This document shows positions 36,352 to 43,845 of a stretch of 64,000 bases of DNA, piece by piece. The translations under genes and the position numbers were made by a program. The stretch spans positions 4,503,168-4,567,167 of the forward strand of contig NZ_JAPNKE010000002.1 of the NCBI RefSeq assembly GCF_026626665.1. Reading direction: 5' to 3'. Every line of letters starts with the position of its first letter. Positions within the stretch are counted from its first letter, which is position 1. The stretch is from Nannocystis pusilla (GTDB lineage Bacteria > Myxococcota_A > Polyangia > Nannocystales > Nannocystaceae). The notes below the pieces were generated by a model, which worked only from the letters and a program-made list of their open reading frames with translations, was not told where the DNA came from and made no database searches.

Positions 36352-36402
36352 GGACATGTCCCTCGTGACCTGTCACGGCCGCCATGTCCTTTCGGTCATG
36401 CG
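36352..36402. repeat. ATGTCC/GTGACC repeat cluster between EXPERA and CYP51 genes
   Basis: GGGACATGTCCC, GTGACCTGTCAC and CATGTCCTTTCGGTCATG occur in about 50 bp spanning the end of the CYP51 gene and the start of the EXPERA gene. They can form hairpins that might tune expression of the downstream genes. Confidence 0.65.
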
Positions 36403-37820
36403 CCTGCGGACTGCTGGACCCGGCGGTAGCGGATCCGGCACGGCGGGCGCGGGCCGACGATCAGGTTGGTGTAGTCGACCGGGTAGCTCGGGTCGAGCAG
36501 GTCGAACTCGAAGTTGCGCAGCAGGTGGCTCCACAGCGCGCGCAGCTGCAGCTGGGCGAACACGATGCCCATGCAGCGGTGGCGCCCGGCTCCGAACGCG
36601 ATGTGGCCGTAGGGCCAGCGCTTGTCCTCCTCGCGGCCCGGCATGAAGCGGTCGGGGTCGAAGCGGTGCGGCTCGGGGAAGATCTCCGGCACGCGCTGAC
36701 CGGCCGCCGGCGAGGCGATGATCATGCTGCCCTCGGGCACGTGCTTGCCCTGGAAGTCGAACGCCTTGAGCACGCGCCGCATCACCAGGATGATCGGCGG
36801 GTACAGGCGGAGGGCCTCCTTGATGGTGGCCTCGAGCAGCTTCATCTTCTGCAGGTCGTCGTAGGTGATGCGCTCGCGGTCGCCGAGGATCTCGCGCTGC
36901 TCGGCGACCAGGCGGCGGAAGATGTGCGGGTGCTGGGCCAGCAGCACCGCGATCCACGAGAACGTCACGCCGCTGGTGTGGTGGCCGGCGAACATGATCG
37001 TCAGGATGAGCCCCGTGATCTCGTCGACCGTCAGCTTGCGGCCGTCGGCGTAGCTCGACTCGACCAGCGTCTGCAGGATGTCCTCGTGGCTCTGCGGGCC
37101 TTCGCGCCGCTCGGCGACGATCTTCTCGATCAGCTCGACCATCTTGACGCGGGCCTTGTCGCGCCGGCGCATCGCCGGCAGCGGCAGGTACGGCGCGAAG
37201 AACGAGATGACGTTGATCCCGCCCTCGAGGTCGGCGTACAGCTCGGAGAACTCCTTGCTGAGCTTGAACCGCATCTTGTCGCCCAGCAGGCAGCGCGTCG
37301 AGGTGTAGAGCGTCACCTCGTTGCCGACCTCGAGCATGTTGACCTCGCCGGTCTGCCCCCACTGGCCGAAGAAGTGCTCCGACTCGGCGATGAAGCCGTC
37401 GGTGTAGGTGCGCAGCCGGGACTCGCGCAGCGCCCCGTGGAAGAAGCCGAGCTGCTCCTTCATGATCTGCGGCTCGGCGTCGTAGGCGATGCCCTTGCCG
37501 AACACCGGCGTCATCAGCTGGTACGCCTCGCGCTGGCTGACCTCGTCGTCGCGGAAGCGGAAGTACTTCTCCTGCGCCGCGTGGCCCGTCATCACCACGC
37601 CGAGCGTGCCCGGCAGGCGCACGCAGAAGATGTCGCCGAACATGTCGCGCCCGCGCTGCACCATCGCCACCGGGTTCGAGCGCAGCTCGGACGCGTGGCC
37701 GACGAACGGCAGCCCGCCCGGCAACATGGGCGGCAGGTTGGGGGTGTCGAGCGGGAGGGGCTTCAGCGTCGACAGCAACGTCGTCGCCGTCTGACGCACG
37801 TGTTCGGGGACCGTGAACAT
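36396..37820 (-). CDS. cyp51: Cytochrome P450 CYP51, sterol 14-alpha-demethylase
   Basis: 474 aa from ATG 37820. P450 landmarks: I-helix MFAGHHTSG (276-284), whose His-Thr pair is specific to CYP51; ExxR at 335-338 (EALR); haem loop FGAGRHRCMG with Cys416. Other CYP51-like stretches: LMTPVFGKGIAYDAEP, EVTLYTSTRCLLG, YLPLPAMRRRDKAR and IPFGAGRHRC-like IAFGAGRHRC; co-linear with M. tuberculosis CYP51 from memory. It removes the 14-alpha methyl group of lanosterol-type sterols using three rounds of oxidation and needs ferredoxin or CPR-type electrons. First gene of a three-gene operon with the EXPERA and Rieske genes. Confidence 0.93.
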   Translation of the reverse strand: MFTVPEHVRQTATTLLSTLKPLPLDTPNLPPMLPGGLPFVGHASELRSNPVAMVQRGRDMFGDIFCVRLPGTLGVVMTGHAAQEKYFRFRDDEVSQREAYQLMTPVFGKGIAYDAEPQIMKEQLGFFHGALRESRLRTYTDGFIAESEHFFGQWGQTGEVNMLEVGNEVTLYTSTRCLLGDKMRFKLSKEFSELYADLEGGINVISFFAPYLPLPAMRRRDKARVKMVELIEKIVAERREGPQSHEDILQTLVESSYADGRKLTVDEITGLILTIMFAGHHTSGVTFSWIAVLLAQHPHIFRRLVAEQREILGDRERITYDDLQKMKLLEATIKEALRLYPPIILVMRRVLKAFDFQGKHVPEGSMIIASPAAGQRVPEIFPEPHRFDPDRFMPGREEDKRWPYGHIAFGAGRHRCMGIVFAQLQLRALWSHLLRNFEFDLLDPSYPVDYTNLIVGPRPPCRIRYRRVQQSAGA

Positions 37821-38375
37821 CGAGGGGCACGCTACCGCAAGCCCCATCGCCCGCGCCCGCGCGCCGCCTGTGAGAGAACTTCACGCGTCTTCGCCGCGGA
37901 CGCAGGCGGTCCGCGCCAGCGCTGACGGCCGCCGTCGCGGCGCTCGCTGACGTCACGTCCAACGCCACGCACTGGCCACGACCGCCTGGGCCGCGTTCCT
38001 CTCCGCCCTGCGGACGGCCCCGCGCGTGTTCCCGGGCGCGCTCGTTCAGGGCTTTCCCCAGCCCGACGGCCGCCGCGGGCACCATATCCTCGACGCCTTG
38101 GGCCTGTTCATCCTCACGCCTGATCGTGATCGGGGCCACACTGCTGCGCGAGGCCTCGATCGCGCCGCTCTTCCCCGGATGGTCCCGGCCCCTGACGGTC
38201 GGAGCCAATTCGTTCGCGCCGGCATGGACCTCGTTCACCACGTCGGCGGCACGCAGCGCGAGCATCTCGCATCACGCCGACGGTACGCCGGGCGTTCATG
38301 ACATCGCTCGGCTCCCCACGCAGCGTCCTCCTCGGCCTCGCGCTCGAGTGGGTCTTCCCCTGACGAGCTCTGCGA
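37821..38375. other. Gap without a supported gene
   Basis: 555 bp upstream of CYP51. A minus-strand frame reads protein-like for about 90 residues (VVNEVHAGANELAPTVRGRD and RREDEQAQGVEDMVPAA) but has no known domain and no ribosome site. It could be a decayed gene. The stretch next to 37820 should hold the operon promoter. Confidence 0.4.
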
Positions 38376-38746
38376 TCAATCGCGCGTGTACCACCACGCC
38401 CACGCCAGCAGCACCAGCTGCAGCGGCACGCGCACCCACAGCGCCGCCTGAGACGCGGGCAGCCCCTCGACCTGCACCTGCGCCATCGCGTGATGCATGT
38501 TGGCCGGCCACATCGCCAGCAGCAGCGCGAACACCCCCACGCGGCCGCCTTGCGCGTGCGCGGGACGAGCAGCCCGAGCCCGCCGGCGATCTCCAGCGCC
38601 CCCGTGATCAGCACCAGCTCGTAGTGCCAGGGCAGGTACGGCGGCATGATCGCCATGAACCGGTCCGGGATCACGAAGTGACCGATCCCCGCCGCCAGCA
38701 GCAGCGCCGCCAGCACCACCAGGAGCACCCGCTTCGTCGCCGACAC
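38376..38746 (-). CDS. DoxX-like small membrane protein (frameshifted)
   Basis: First frame from GTG 38746: KRVLLVVLAALLLAAGIGHF, VIPDRFMAIMPPYLPWHYEL, VLITGALEIAGGLGLLVPRT. In a run of five Gs near 38545 the frame is lost. The -1 frame then gives the expected ending GVFALLLAMWPANMHHAMAQ, VQVEGLPASQAALWVRVPLQ, LVLLAWAWWYTRD. Restored length about 123 aa, with four helices, typical of DoxX/DUF4267-type proteins. One base missing from the homopolymer explains it. Divergent from the crotonase gene over 70 bp. Confidence 0.8.
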
Positions 38747-38816
38747 GCCGCGCAGTGTGACAGATCGCCGCGCGCCGCACACCAGCGACGCCCCGGCTCC
38801 GGCTACCCTCGCGCGC

Positions 38817-39617
38817 ATGGAGCTCACCGACGTCCGCTACGACCTCGAGGGTGCGACCGCCCTCGTCACCCTCGACCGCCCCGCCGCGCGCAACGCCTAC
38901 AGCGAGGCCATGGTCGAGAGCCTCGTCCACGCGATCGACCTCGCCGAGCGCGACGACGCCGTGCGCTGCGTGATCCTCACCGGCGCCGGTCCGGCCTTCT
39001 CCGCCGGCGGCGACCTCAAGCGGATGCTCAACAAAGAGGGCATGTTCGCCGGCGGGGCCGCCGAGCTGCGCCGCCAGTACATCGACGGCATCCAGCGGAT
39101 CTCCCGGCGTCTGGCGCTGGCCGACAAGCCGATCGTGGCCGCCCTCAACGGCCCGGCGATCGGCGCCGGCCTCGACCTCGCGTGCATGTGCGACCTGCGG
39201 CTGGCCGCCCGCGGGGCCCAGTTCGGCTCGACCTTCGTCAAGGTCGGCCTCGTCCCCGGTGACGGCGGCGCCTACTTCCTGGCCCGCGCGATCGGCTTCT
39301 CGCGCGCGCTCGAGCTCATGCTCACCGCCCGCGTCATCGACTGCGACGAGGCGCTGCGGATCGGCCTCGTCCACCGCGTCGTCGAGCCCGACGAGCTGCT
39401 CCCCGCCGCCCGCGCCCTCGCCTCCGAGCTCGCCGCCCTGCCCCCGGTCGCCCTCCGCCTCACCAAGCGCGCCGCCTACCGCAGCCACGACGTCGGCCTC
39501 GACGCCGCCCTCGAGCTCGCCGCCACCTACCAGGGCGTGGCCCAGACCACCGCCGACCACCGCGAGGCCGTCGCCGCCATGCTCGAGCGCCGCCCGCCCC
39601 GCTTCACCGGCGAGTGA
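38817..39617 (+). CDS. Enoyl-CoA hydratase/isomerase (crotonase) family protein
   Basis: 266 aa. The crotonase fold has oxyanion-hole segments GAGPAFSAGGDLKRM (about 59-73) and LNGPAIGAGLDLACMCDLRL. GLVPGDGGAYFLARAIGFSR carries the region of the catalytic acid (Asp in place of Glu, as in many isomerase-like members). Acts on acyl-CoA thioesters in fatty-acid or related breakdown. The exact substrate is unknown. Alone in its orientation, followed by a repeat cluster that separates it from a convergent lipoprotein gene. Confidence 0.9.
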   Translation: MELTDVRYDLEGATALVTLDRPAARNAYSEAMVESLVHAIDLAERDDAVRCVILTGAGPAFSAGGDLKRMLNKEGMFAGGAAELRRQYIDGIQRISRRLALADKPIVAALNGPAIGAGLDLACMCDLRLAARGAQFGSTFVKVGLVPGDGGAYFLARAIGFSRALELMLTARVIDCDEALRIGLVHRVVEPDELLPAARALASELAALPPVALRLTKRAAYRSHDVGLDAALELAATYQGVAQTTADHREAVAAMLERRPPRFTGE

Positions 39618-39628
39618 TCCGAACCTCG

Positions 39629-39681
39629 GGGCATGTCTCGCAGAGCATGTCCCACGGGGCATGTCTCGCAGGACATGTCCT
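39629..39681. repeat. Cluster of ATGTC inverted-repeat units
   Basis: Four cores in tandem, GGGGCATGTCTCGCAG, AGCATGTCCCAC, GGGGCATGTCTCGCAG and GACATGTCCTTCCGG. The two GGGGCATGTCTCGCAG units are exact copies 29 bp apart. Located between the convergent crotonase and Cys-rich lipoprotein genes; likely transcription end signals. Confidence 0.75.
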
Positions 39682-39691
39682 TCCGGCCCGC

Positions 39692-40125
39692 TCAGGACCC
39701 GAAGCAGTGCACCGCGCCCTCGATCTCCTCGGGGCAGTCGCTGTTGTTGCACGCGTCCTCGTGGTCGCCCGCGCAGAACGGCCGGCACGCCTCGGCGCAC
39801 GGATACCCGGGGACGCACCCGTCCGGGTCGGGCAGGCACTTCGAGGACAGCAGCGCGCAGACCCCGTCGAACTGCTGGACGCACACCTCGCCGTCGGCGC
39901 AGCCTGGGGGTTCGCGTCCTCCGTGGTCGCCTCGCTCGTGGAGGACGGCGCCCCGGTCGTCCCCGCGCTCGTCGTCGGCGCCCCGGACGTGCTGCTCCCC
40001 GTCGTCGTCCCCGGGGCGGTCGTGCCCGCGTCCGTCGTCGTCCCGGTGGTGGCGCTCGTGCCGTCGGTCCCGGGGCCGCACGCGGCGGTCAGGGCGAACG
40101 CGATCAGAGCGAGGCGAAGCAACAT
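39692..40125 (-). CDS. Cys-rich secreted lipoprotein (frameshifted)
   Basis: First frame: MLLRLALIAFALTAAC with lipobox TAAC, then a Thr/Ser/Gly linker (TSATTGTTTDAGTTAPGTTT) ending in SEATTEDAN. In a run of five Cs near 39903 the frame shifts. The -1 frame continues as a compact Cys-rich domain: PPGCADGEVCVQQFDGVC, KCLPDPDGCVPGYPCAEACR, PFCAGDHEDACNNSDCPEEI and end HCFGS. Restored length about 144 aa. An ATG 15 bp upstream is equally possible. The Cys spacing recalls small disulfide-knot or Kazal-like domains, but no family is certain. Confidence 0.7.
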
Positions 40126-40161
40126 GGGCGAGCCGGCCATGGTCTCACGATAATCCAAACG

Positions 40162-40467
40162 TCACGGCTCGACGCACACCAATCGGCCGAAGATCGCGTG
40201 CTTGCCGATCCAGCCGTTGATCTTGCCGTGGTTGTTGCCGATCTGGTAGCGCCCGTCCTCGGCGATCGCCTTGACGATGTGCAGATAGTCGGCGCCGCGG
40301 ATCGTGCACAGCACCACGTCGCCGACCTCGAGCTTGTCCAGGTCGACCGGTTCGACCGTGCAGAGCTCCCCCGACTTGATCCGCGGCCGCATCGAATGGC
40401 CGTGCGGTCGGAACTTGACCGTCGTGCCCGCGCGCAATTTCTCGATGTGATAACGGGCCCAGCCCAT
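40162..40467 (-). CDS. Small S24/S26-type peptidase-like protein
   Basis: 101 aa. VKFRPHGHSMRPRIKSGELC has the signal-peptidase/LexA catalytic-Ser motif (GHSM, Ser25 followed by Pro27). LEVGDVVLCTIRGADYLHIV with Lys66 in the following VKAIAED matches the Ser-Lys dyad region, and IGNNHGKINGWIGKHAIFGR is the closing beta strands. No membrane anchor and no DNA-binding domain, so it is a free-standing LexA-like fold. Only 58 bp separates its start from the divergent gene for the RNA-polymerase-like protein, so the two may be co-regulated. It could process a partner or be a non-catalytic domain. Confidence 0.8.
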   Translation of the reverse strand: MGWARYHIEKLRAGTTVKFRPHGHSMRPRIKSGELCTVEPVDLDKLEVGDVVLCTIRGADYLHIVKAIAEDGRYQIGNNHGKINGWIGKHAIFGRLVCVEP

Positions 40468-40525
40468 GACGCGCCGAGGATGCCCGCTTTCGCCGCCGCG
40501 CGCATCTGCGTATCCTCCGCGGCAT

Positions 40526-42562
40526 ATGCCGGCCCCGCCCGACCTGCGCGCCCTGCTCGCCGCCTTCTTCGCGCCCGCGCCGGCTGCGGGCCCCGTCGCC
40601 CTCCTGCGCGCCGCTTTTGAGCTGCGCGCGCGCTCGAGCGGCGCGCTCACGACCGCGGCGATGCTCGAGTCTCGCCGCCCGATCGAGGGCGGCCCGTGGT
40701 GCCCGCGGCTGTTCGGCCCGCTGGAGCCGCTGCGCTGCCGCTGCGGCCGGCTCGTCGGCCCCGAGCACCGCGGCGAGACCTGCGAGCGCTGCCACGTCCT
40801 GTGCTCCGACGAGCCGCTGCGCGAGCGCCTCGTCGCCCACGTCGACGCCCCGTTCGGCCTCGTCCACCCCGCGCTGGCGCCCCGGGTCGCCGCCCTGATC
40901 GGCCTCTCGCCCGACCAGCTCCGCGCCGTCCTCCACGCCGACGCGGTCATCCTCGCCGACGGCCGGCTCGTCGCGCAGGACGACCCCGCGATCGACTGGG
41001 ACGACGACATGTCCTACGAGACAGGCGTGAGGGCCGTGCGCCGCCGCCTCGCGATCCTCGCCGATCCCGAGCTCGCGGCCGCCGGCCTCGTGCCGGCGGA
41101 CCTCGTGCTGACCAGCGTGCCGGTGTCGCCGCCGGGCGAGCGCCCGCTGTACCACGAGCCCCACGAGCACGAAGATCGGTGGTTCCGCGCCCTGTGGTCG
41201 GATCGGGTCGGCCGCGACAACGAGTCGATCAGTGCGCTCACCAGCCGGGCCCTCCGCGGCGCCCGCCTCGTCGAGCTCGACGCCCCCAAGATCATCCTCG
41301 ACCGCGAATGCGCCGACGCCCAGCGGGCCTTCGAGGCCATGCTCGACCTGCTCGCGCGCCCGCCCGGCGACCCCGCCCGCGCCCCTCGCCCGCTGTCGGG
41401 CTGGCTCCCGGCCCCGCTGCGCGGCGAGGACGAGGACCACGTCCCCGGCACCCTCTACCGCTTCCGCCTCGCCGGCGCGCCCGCGGTGAGCGACGCCCAC
41501 GACCGCTACGTCCACCACCGCGCCCCCCACCGCCCCGAGGTCCCGCGCGCCTGCGTCCTCGCCGACGGCGACCGCGCCCTCATCCAGCTCGGCTACCTCG
41601 TGCTGCTCGTCCACTGGCCCACGGGACATGTCCTGTGGACCAAGCCCGTGACCGAGGCCGTGCTGCTCGGCGCGCGCGGCGACTGGGCCCTGTTCGGCGC
41701 CAAATACGGCCGCCAGCTCGACCTCGAGGACCCGACGATCTTGCGCGGCCTGTACGCCCTCGACCTGTCCTCCGGGACATGGCTCGAAGGCCCGTACCCC
41801 GACCACCTGCCGGCGATCTTCGTCGAGAAGGACGAGCCCGAGGACGCCTGGCTGACCGACTGGCGCGGCCAGCGAGGGGCCCCGGGCGCCGAGGACTGCT
41901 CGGGCGATCGCCCGAACGAGTGGGCGCGCAGCCCCGACCACCGCTATATCTGGATGACCTCCAGCCCCGACGACGGCGCCGTCCTCGACACCGAGCGCGG
42001 CGTCGCCGTGCTGATGCTCAGCCACATGCGCGAGCCGCCCGGCGACGGCGTCCGGGCCGTGGCGCTGACCGGCCCCGAGCGCGACGAAGAAGACGTCGAG
42101 CTCGACGATCAGGTCGGCGCCGGCATCGCCATCGCCCGCCCGCGCGGCGAGTGGCGGACCCTCCTGCCCGACGGCCGGCTGCGGCGCGACGGCCGGGTCG
42201 CGCTCGAGTTCACCGGGGCCGCGATCGAGTGCGCCGCCTTCGACCTCGCCGGCGACCGCCTGCTGCTCGTCAACCGCGACGCCCTCCACGTCGTCGACGT
42301 CGCCCACGGCCTGCTGCTCGCGCAGCTCGACCTGCGCCCGCTGGCGCCCGCGCTGGCGCTGCCCGAGTCGCTCCCGCGCGAGCTCGCCGACCTCCTGCTG
42401 GCCCACCACGGCACCCTGGCCGCCGCCCTGGCCCAGCCCGACGCGCACCTGCGCGAGCTCGGCGCGGGCGACGCCCAGCTCGCCGACCTGCGCGCCGAGC
42501 CGCCGCCGCACGTCGTACCGAGCCGCCTCCTCGGGACATGTCTTGATGGACATGCTTCATAG
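40526..42562 (+). CDS. RNA polymerase beta-prime clamp-like protein fused to propeller-like C-terminus
   Basis: 678 aa. Residues about 45-275 are co-linear with the RpoC N-terminus: WCPRLFGPLEPLRCRCG resembles RpoC LFCARIFGPVKDYECLCG. Zinc ligands Cys71, 73, 86, 89 have the same spacing as E. coli RpoC 70, 72, 85, 88. Further matches: HRGETCERC vs HRGVICEKC; APRVAALIGLSPDQLRAVL vs PSRIGLLLDMPLRDIERVL; ADLVLTSVPVSPPGERPL vs EWMILTVLPVLPPDLRPL; and ELDAPKIILDRECADAQRAF vs [20 protein letters not shown]. Matching stops before the lid/rudder and catalytic NADFDGD region. From about 345 it turns into beta-rich repeats (ALIQLGYLVLLVHWPTGHVL, GLYALDLSSGTWLEGPYPDH) like a propeller. Its last residues and two internal GTW/GHV segments are translated repeat DNA. 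No enzyme site; possibly a transcription or zinc-ribbon adaptor. Function unknown. Confidence 0.82.
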   Translation: MPAPPDLRALLAAFFAPAPAAGPVALLRAAFELRARSSGALTTAAMLESRRPIEGGPWCPRLFGPLEPLRCRCGRLVGPEHRGETCERCHVLCSDEPLRERLVAHVDAPFGLVHPALAPRVAALIGLSPDQLRAVLHADAVILADGRLVAQDDPAIDWDDDMSYETGVRAVRRRLAILADPELAAAGLVPADLVLTSVPVSPPGERPLYHEPHEHEDRWFRALWSDRVGRDNESISALTSRALRGARLVELDAPKIILDRECADAQRAFEAMLDLLARPPGDPARAPRPLSGWLPAPLRGEDEDHVPGTLYRFRLAGAPAVSDAHDRYVHHRAPHRPEVPRACVLADGDRALIQLGYLVLLVHWPTGHVLWTKPVTEAVLLGARGDWALFGAKYGRQLDLEDPTILRGLYALDLSSGTWLEGPYPDHLPAIFVEKDEPEDAWLTDWRGQRGAPGAEDCSGDRPNEWARSPDHRYIWMTSSPDDGAVLDTERGVAVLMLSHMREPPGDGVRAVALTGPERDEEDVELDDQVGAGIAIARPRGEWRTLLPDGRLRRDGRVALEFTGAAIECAAFDLAGDRLLLVNRDALHVVDVAHGLLLAQLDLRPLAPALALPESLPRELADLLLAHHGTLAAALAQPDAHLRELGAGDAQLADLRAEPPPHVVPSRLLGTCLDGHAS

Positions 42563-42600
42563 GACATTGACTCGCGGACATGTCTCCTTCGACATGTCGT
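42531..42600. repeat. ATGTC repeat cluster at the end of the RpoC-like gene
   Basis: CGGGACATGTCTTGATGGACATGC, then ATAGGACATTGA, GCGGACATGTCTCC and TTCGACATGTCGTG. The first two cores are coding (GTCLDGHAS ending) and the rest follow the stop. No gene is supported in the remaining gap to 42967. Confidence 0.7.
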
Positions 42601-42967
42601 GCCCGTCGAGGTGCGGCCGTCGTCGCGTCATCGTCCGTGGCCGGATCGGTCCCTCCGCCCGCCGTCGCGTCGGTGACCGCGGCGTCGGCCGTGCTCGTCC
42701 CGTTCCCCAGGGACGGGCCGACGCGCACATCACCAGGGTCGAGCCATTCGCCCGATCCGGCGGGAGTAACCGTCGCGGCGCAGAAAATTGCGCGCACCTG
42801 AGAATTTCCGCCGGGCCTCCTCGTCGTCCGAGCTCGCTCGGACCGCGCCCGCTCGCCGCCACGTCTGCAGCGGGTGCGCGCTCACGACGAAGCCGCGCGA
42901 CGACGACGGCGTCTTCGCGGAGCGCGTCGACTTGCCGGCCGCGAAGCGATCGATCATTCTCCACACC

Positions 42968-43771
42968 ATGCTTCGACTTACTTGTTGCCTTACATTGACC
43001 CTGATCACCGCCTGCAACCCCGGCAAGAACGACACCGAAGACGGCTCCTCGACCTCGTCGAGCACTTCGAGCGCGTCGACTGCCGACCCGACCGGGTCGA
43101 CCGGTGCGACCGACCCGACCGACGCGATCGACCCGACCGAGTCGACCGAGTCGACCGAGTCGACCGACGGCAACGACCCGACCTCGACCACCACCTCCAG
43201 CTCCTCCGAGCCGCCGCCGGACACCACCGGCACCACCGGCAGCGAGGCGGACGAGTTCGGCTTCGTCTGCGTCGAGCTGGCCAAGGCCGAGAGCGAGGAG
43301 AGCGACCCGTTCGCGGGCACGGACACGATCTACCTCACCCTCGAGCTCGAGCCCTGCCTGAACGACTTCTACCAGTCGCACCCTGAATACGTGGACGGGC
43401 CCGAGGGGTTGGCGGTGCTGGACGAGTGGCGTGCCCGGCTGTGCAGCGAGGCCGTCGCGCCTGGGCTCGTGTCCTGCGAGGTCGATCACTTCGAGACCAA
43501 CATGAGCGAGGGCGTCCCGATCCAGTTCACCGTGGCCTACAAGGTGCTCGACGCCGCCCAGATCGACGGGCGCATGCTGCTCTGGGGCCCGGCCCCGCTG
43601 GCGGAGCTGGCGGGCTGCGAGCCGAAGGCGAAGCTCACGACGCCGGTCAGCGTGCAGGGCTTCCCCGAAAATGGCGGGCCCCTGTGGTCGGCGCAGAGCT
43701 GGGAGAACCCCGTCGGCCTGGTCAAGTCCGAGGCCGACGGGTGCATCAAGGTCCACGTGGCGAAGAAGTAG
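42968..43771 (+). CDS. Secreted lipoprotein of unknown function
   Basis: 267 aa. Signal MLRLTCCLTLTLITAC with perfect lipobox ITAC. A Ser/Thr/Asp linker includes a near-perfect run of ESTEST-type triplets. The globular domain from about 98 (FGFVCVELAKAESEESDPFA) to the end has a few Cys (LEPCLNDFY, GLVSCEVDHFETNMSEGVPI, LAGCEPKAK, GCIKVHVAKK). No recognised family; likely a beta-sandwich. Ribosome site not evident but the signal peptide fixes the start. Confidence 0.75.
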   Translation: MLRLTCCLTLTLITACNPGKNDTEDGSSTSSSTSSASTADPTGSTGATDPTDAIDPTESTESTESTDGNDPTSTTTSSSSEPPPDTTGTTGSEADEFGFVCVELAKAESEESDPFAGTDTIYLTLELEPCLNDFYQSHPEYVDGPEGLAVLDEWRARLCSEAVAPGLVSCEVDHFETNMSEGVPIQFTVAYKVLDAAQIDGRMLLWGPAPLAELAGCEPKAKLTTPVSVQGFPENGGPLWSAQSWENPVGLVKSEADGCIKVHVAKK

Positions 43772-43797
43772 TGCTGCGCGAAGCGCTGGCCGAACGG

Positions 43798-43831
43798 AGA
43801 TGCCCCTCTGGACATGTCCAAAGGGGCATCT
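43798..43831. terminator. 34-bp near-perfect palindrome between convergent genes
   Basis: Reads AGATGCCCCT at the left and AGGGGCATCT at the right, centred on GGACATGTCC, with only a G-U-tolerable mismatch. In RNA it forms a stem of about 15 bp. It lies between the lipoprotein gene and the convergent aguB gene, so it probably terminates both. It is the most extended copy of the repeat family. Confidence 0.8.
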
Positions 43832-43845
43832 GCAAGAGCGCGGCC

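Noticed and set aside
37850..38300. Protein-like minus-strand frame that might be a transposase fragment
   Set aside because: No DDE or HTH motif, no terminal inverted repeats, no ribosome site; left as an unassigned gap.
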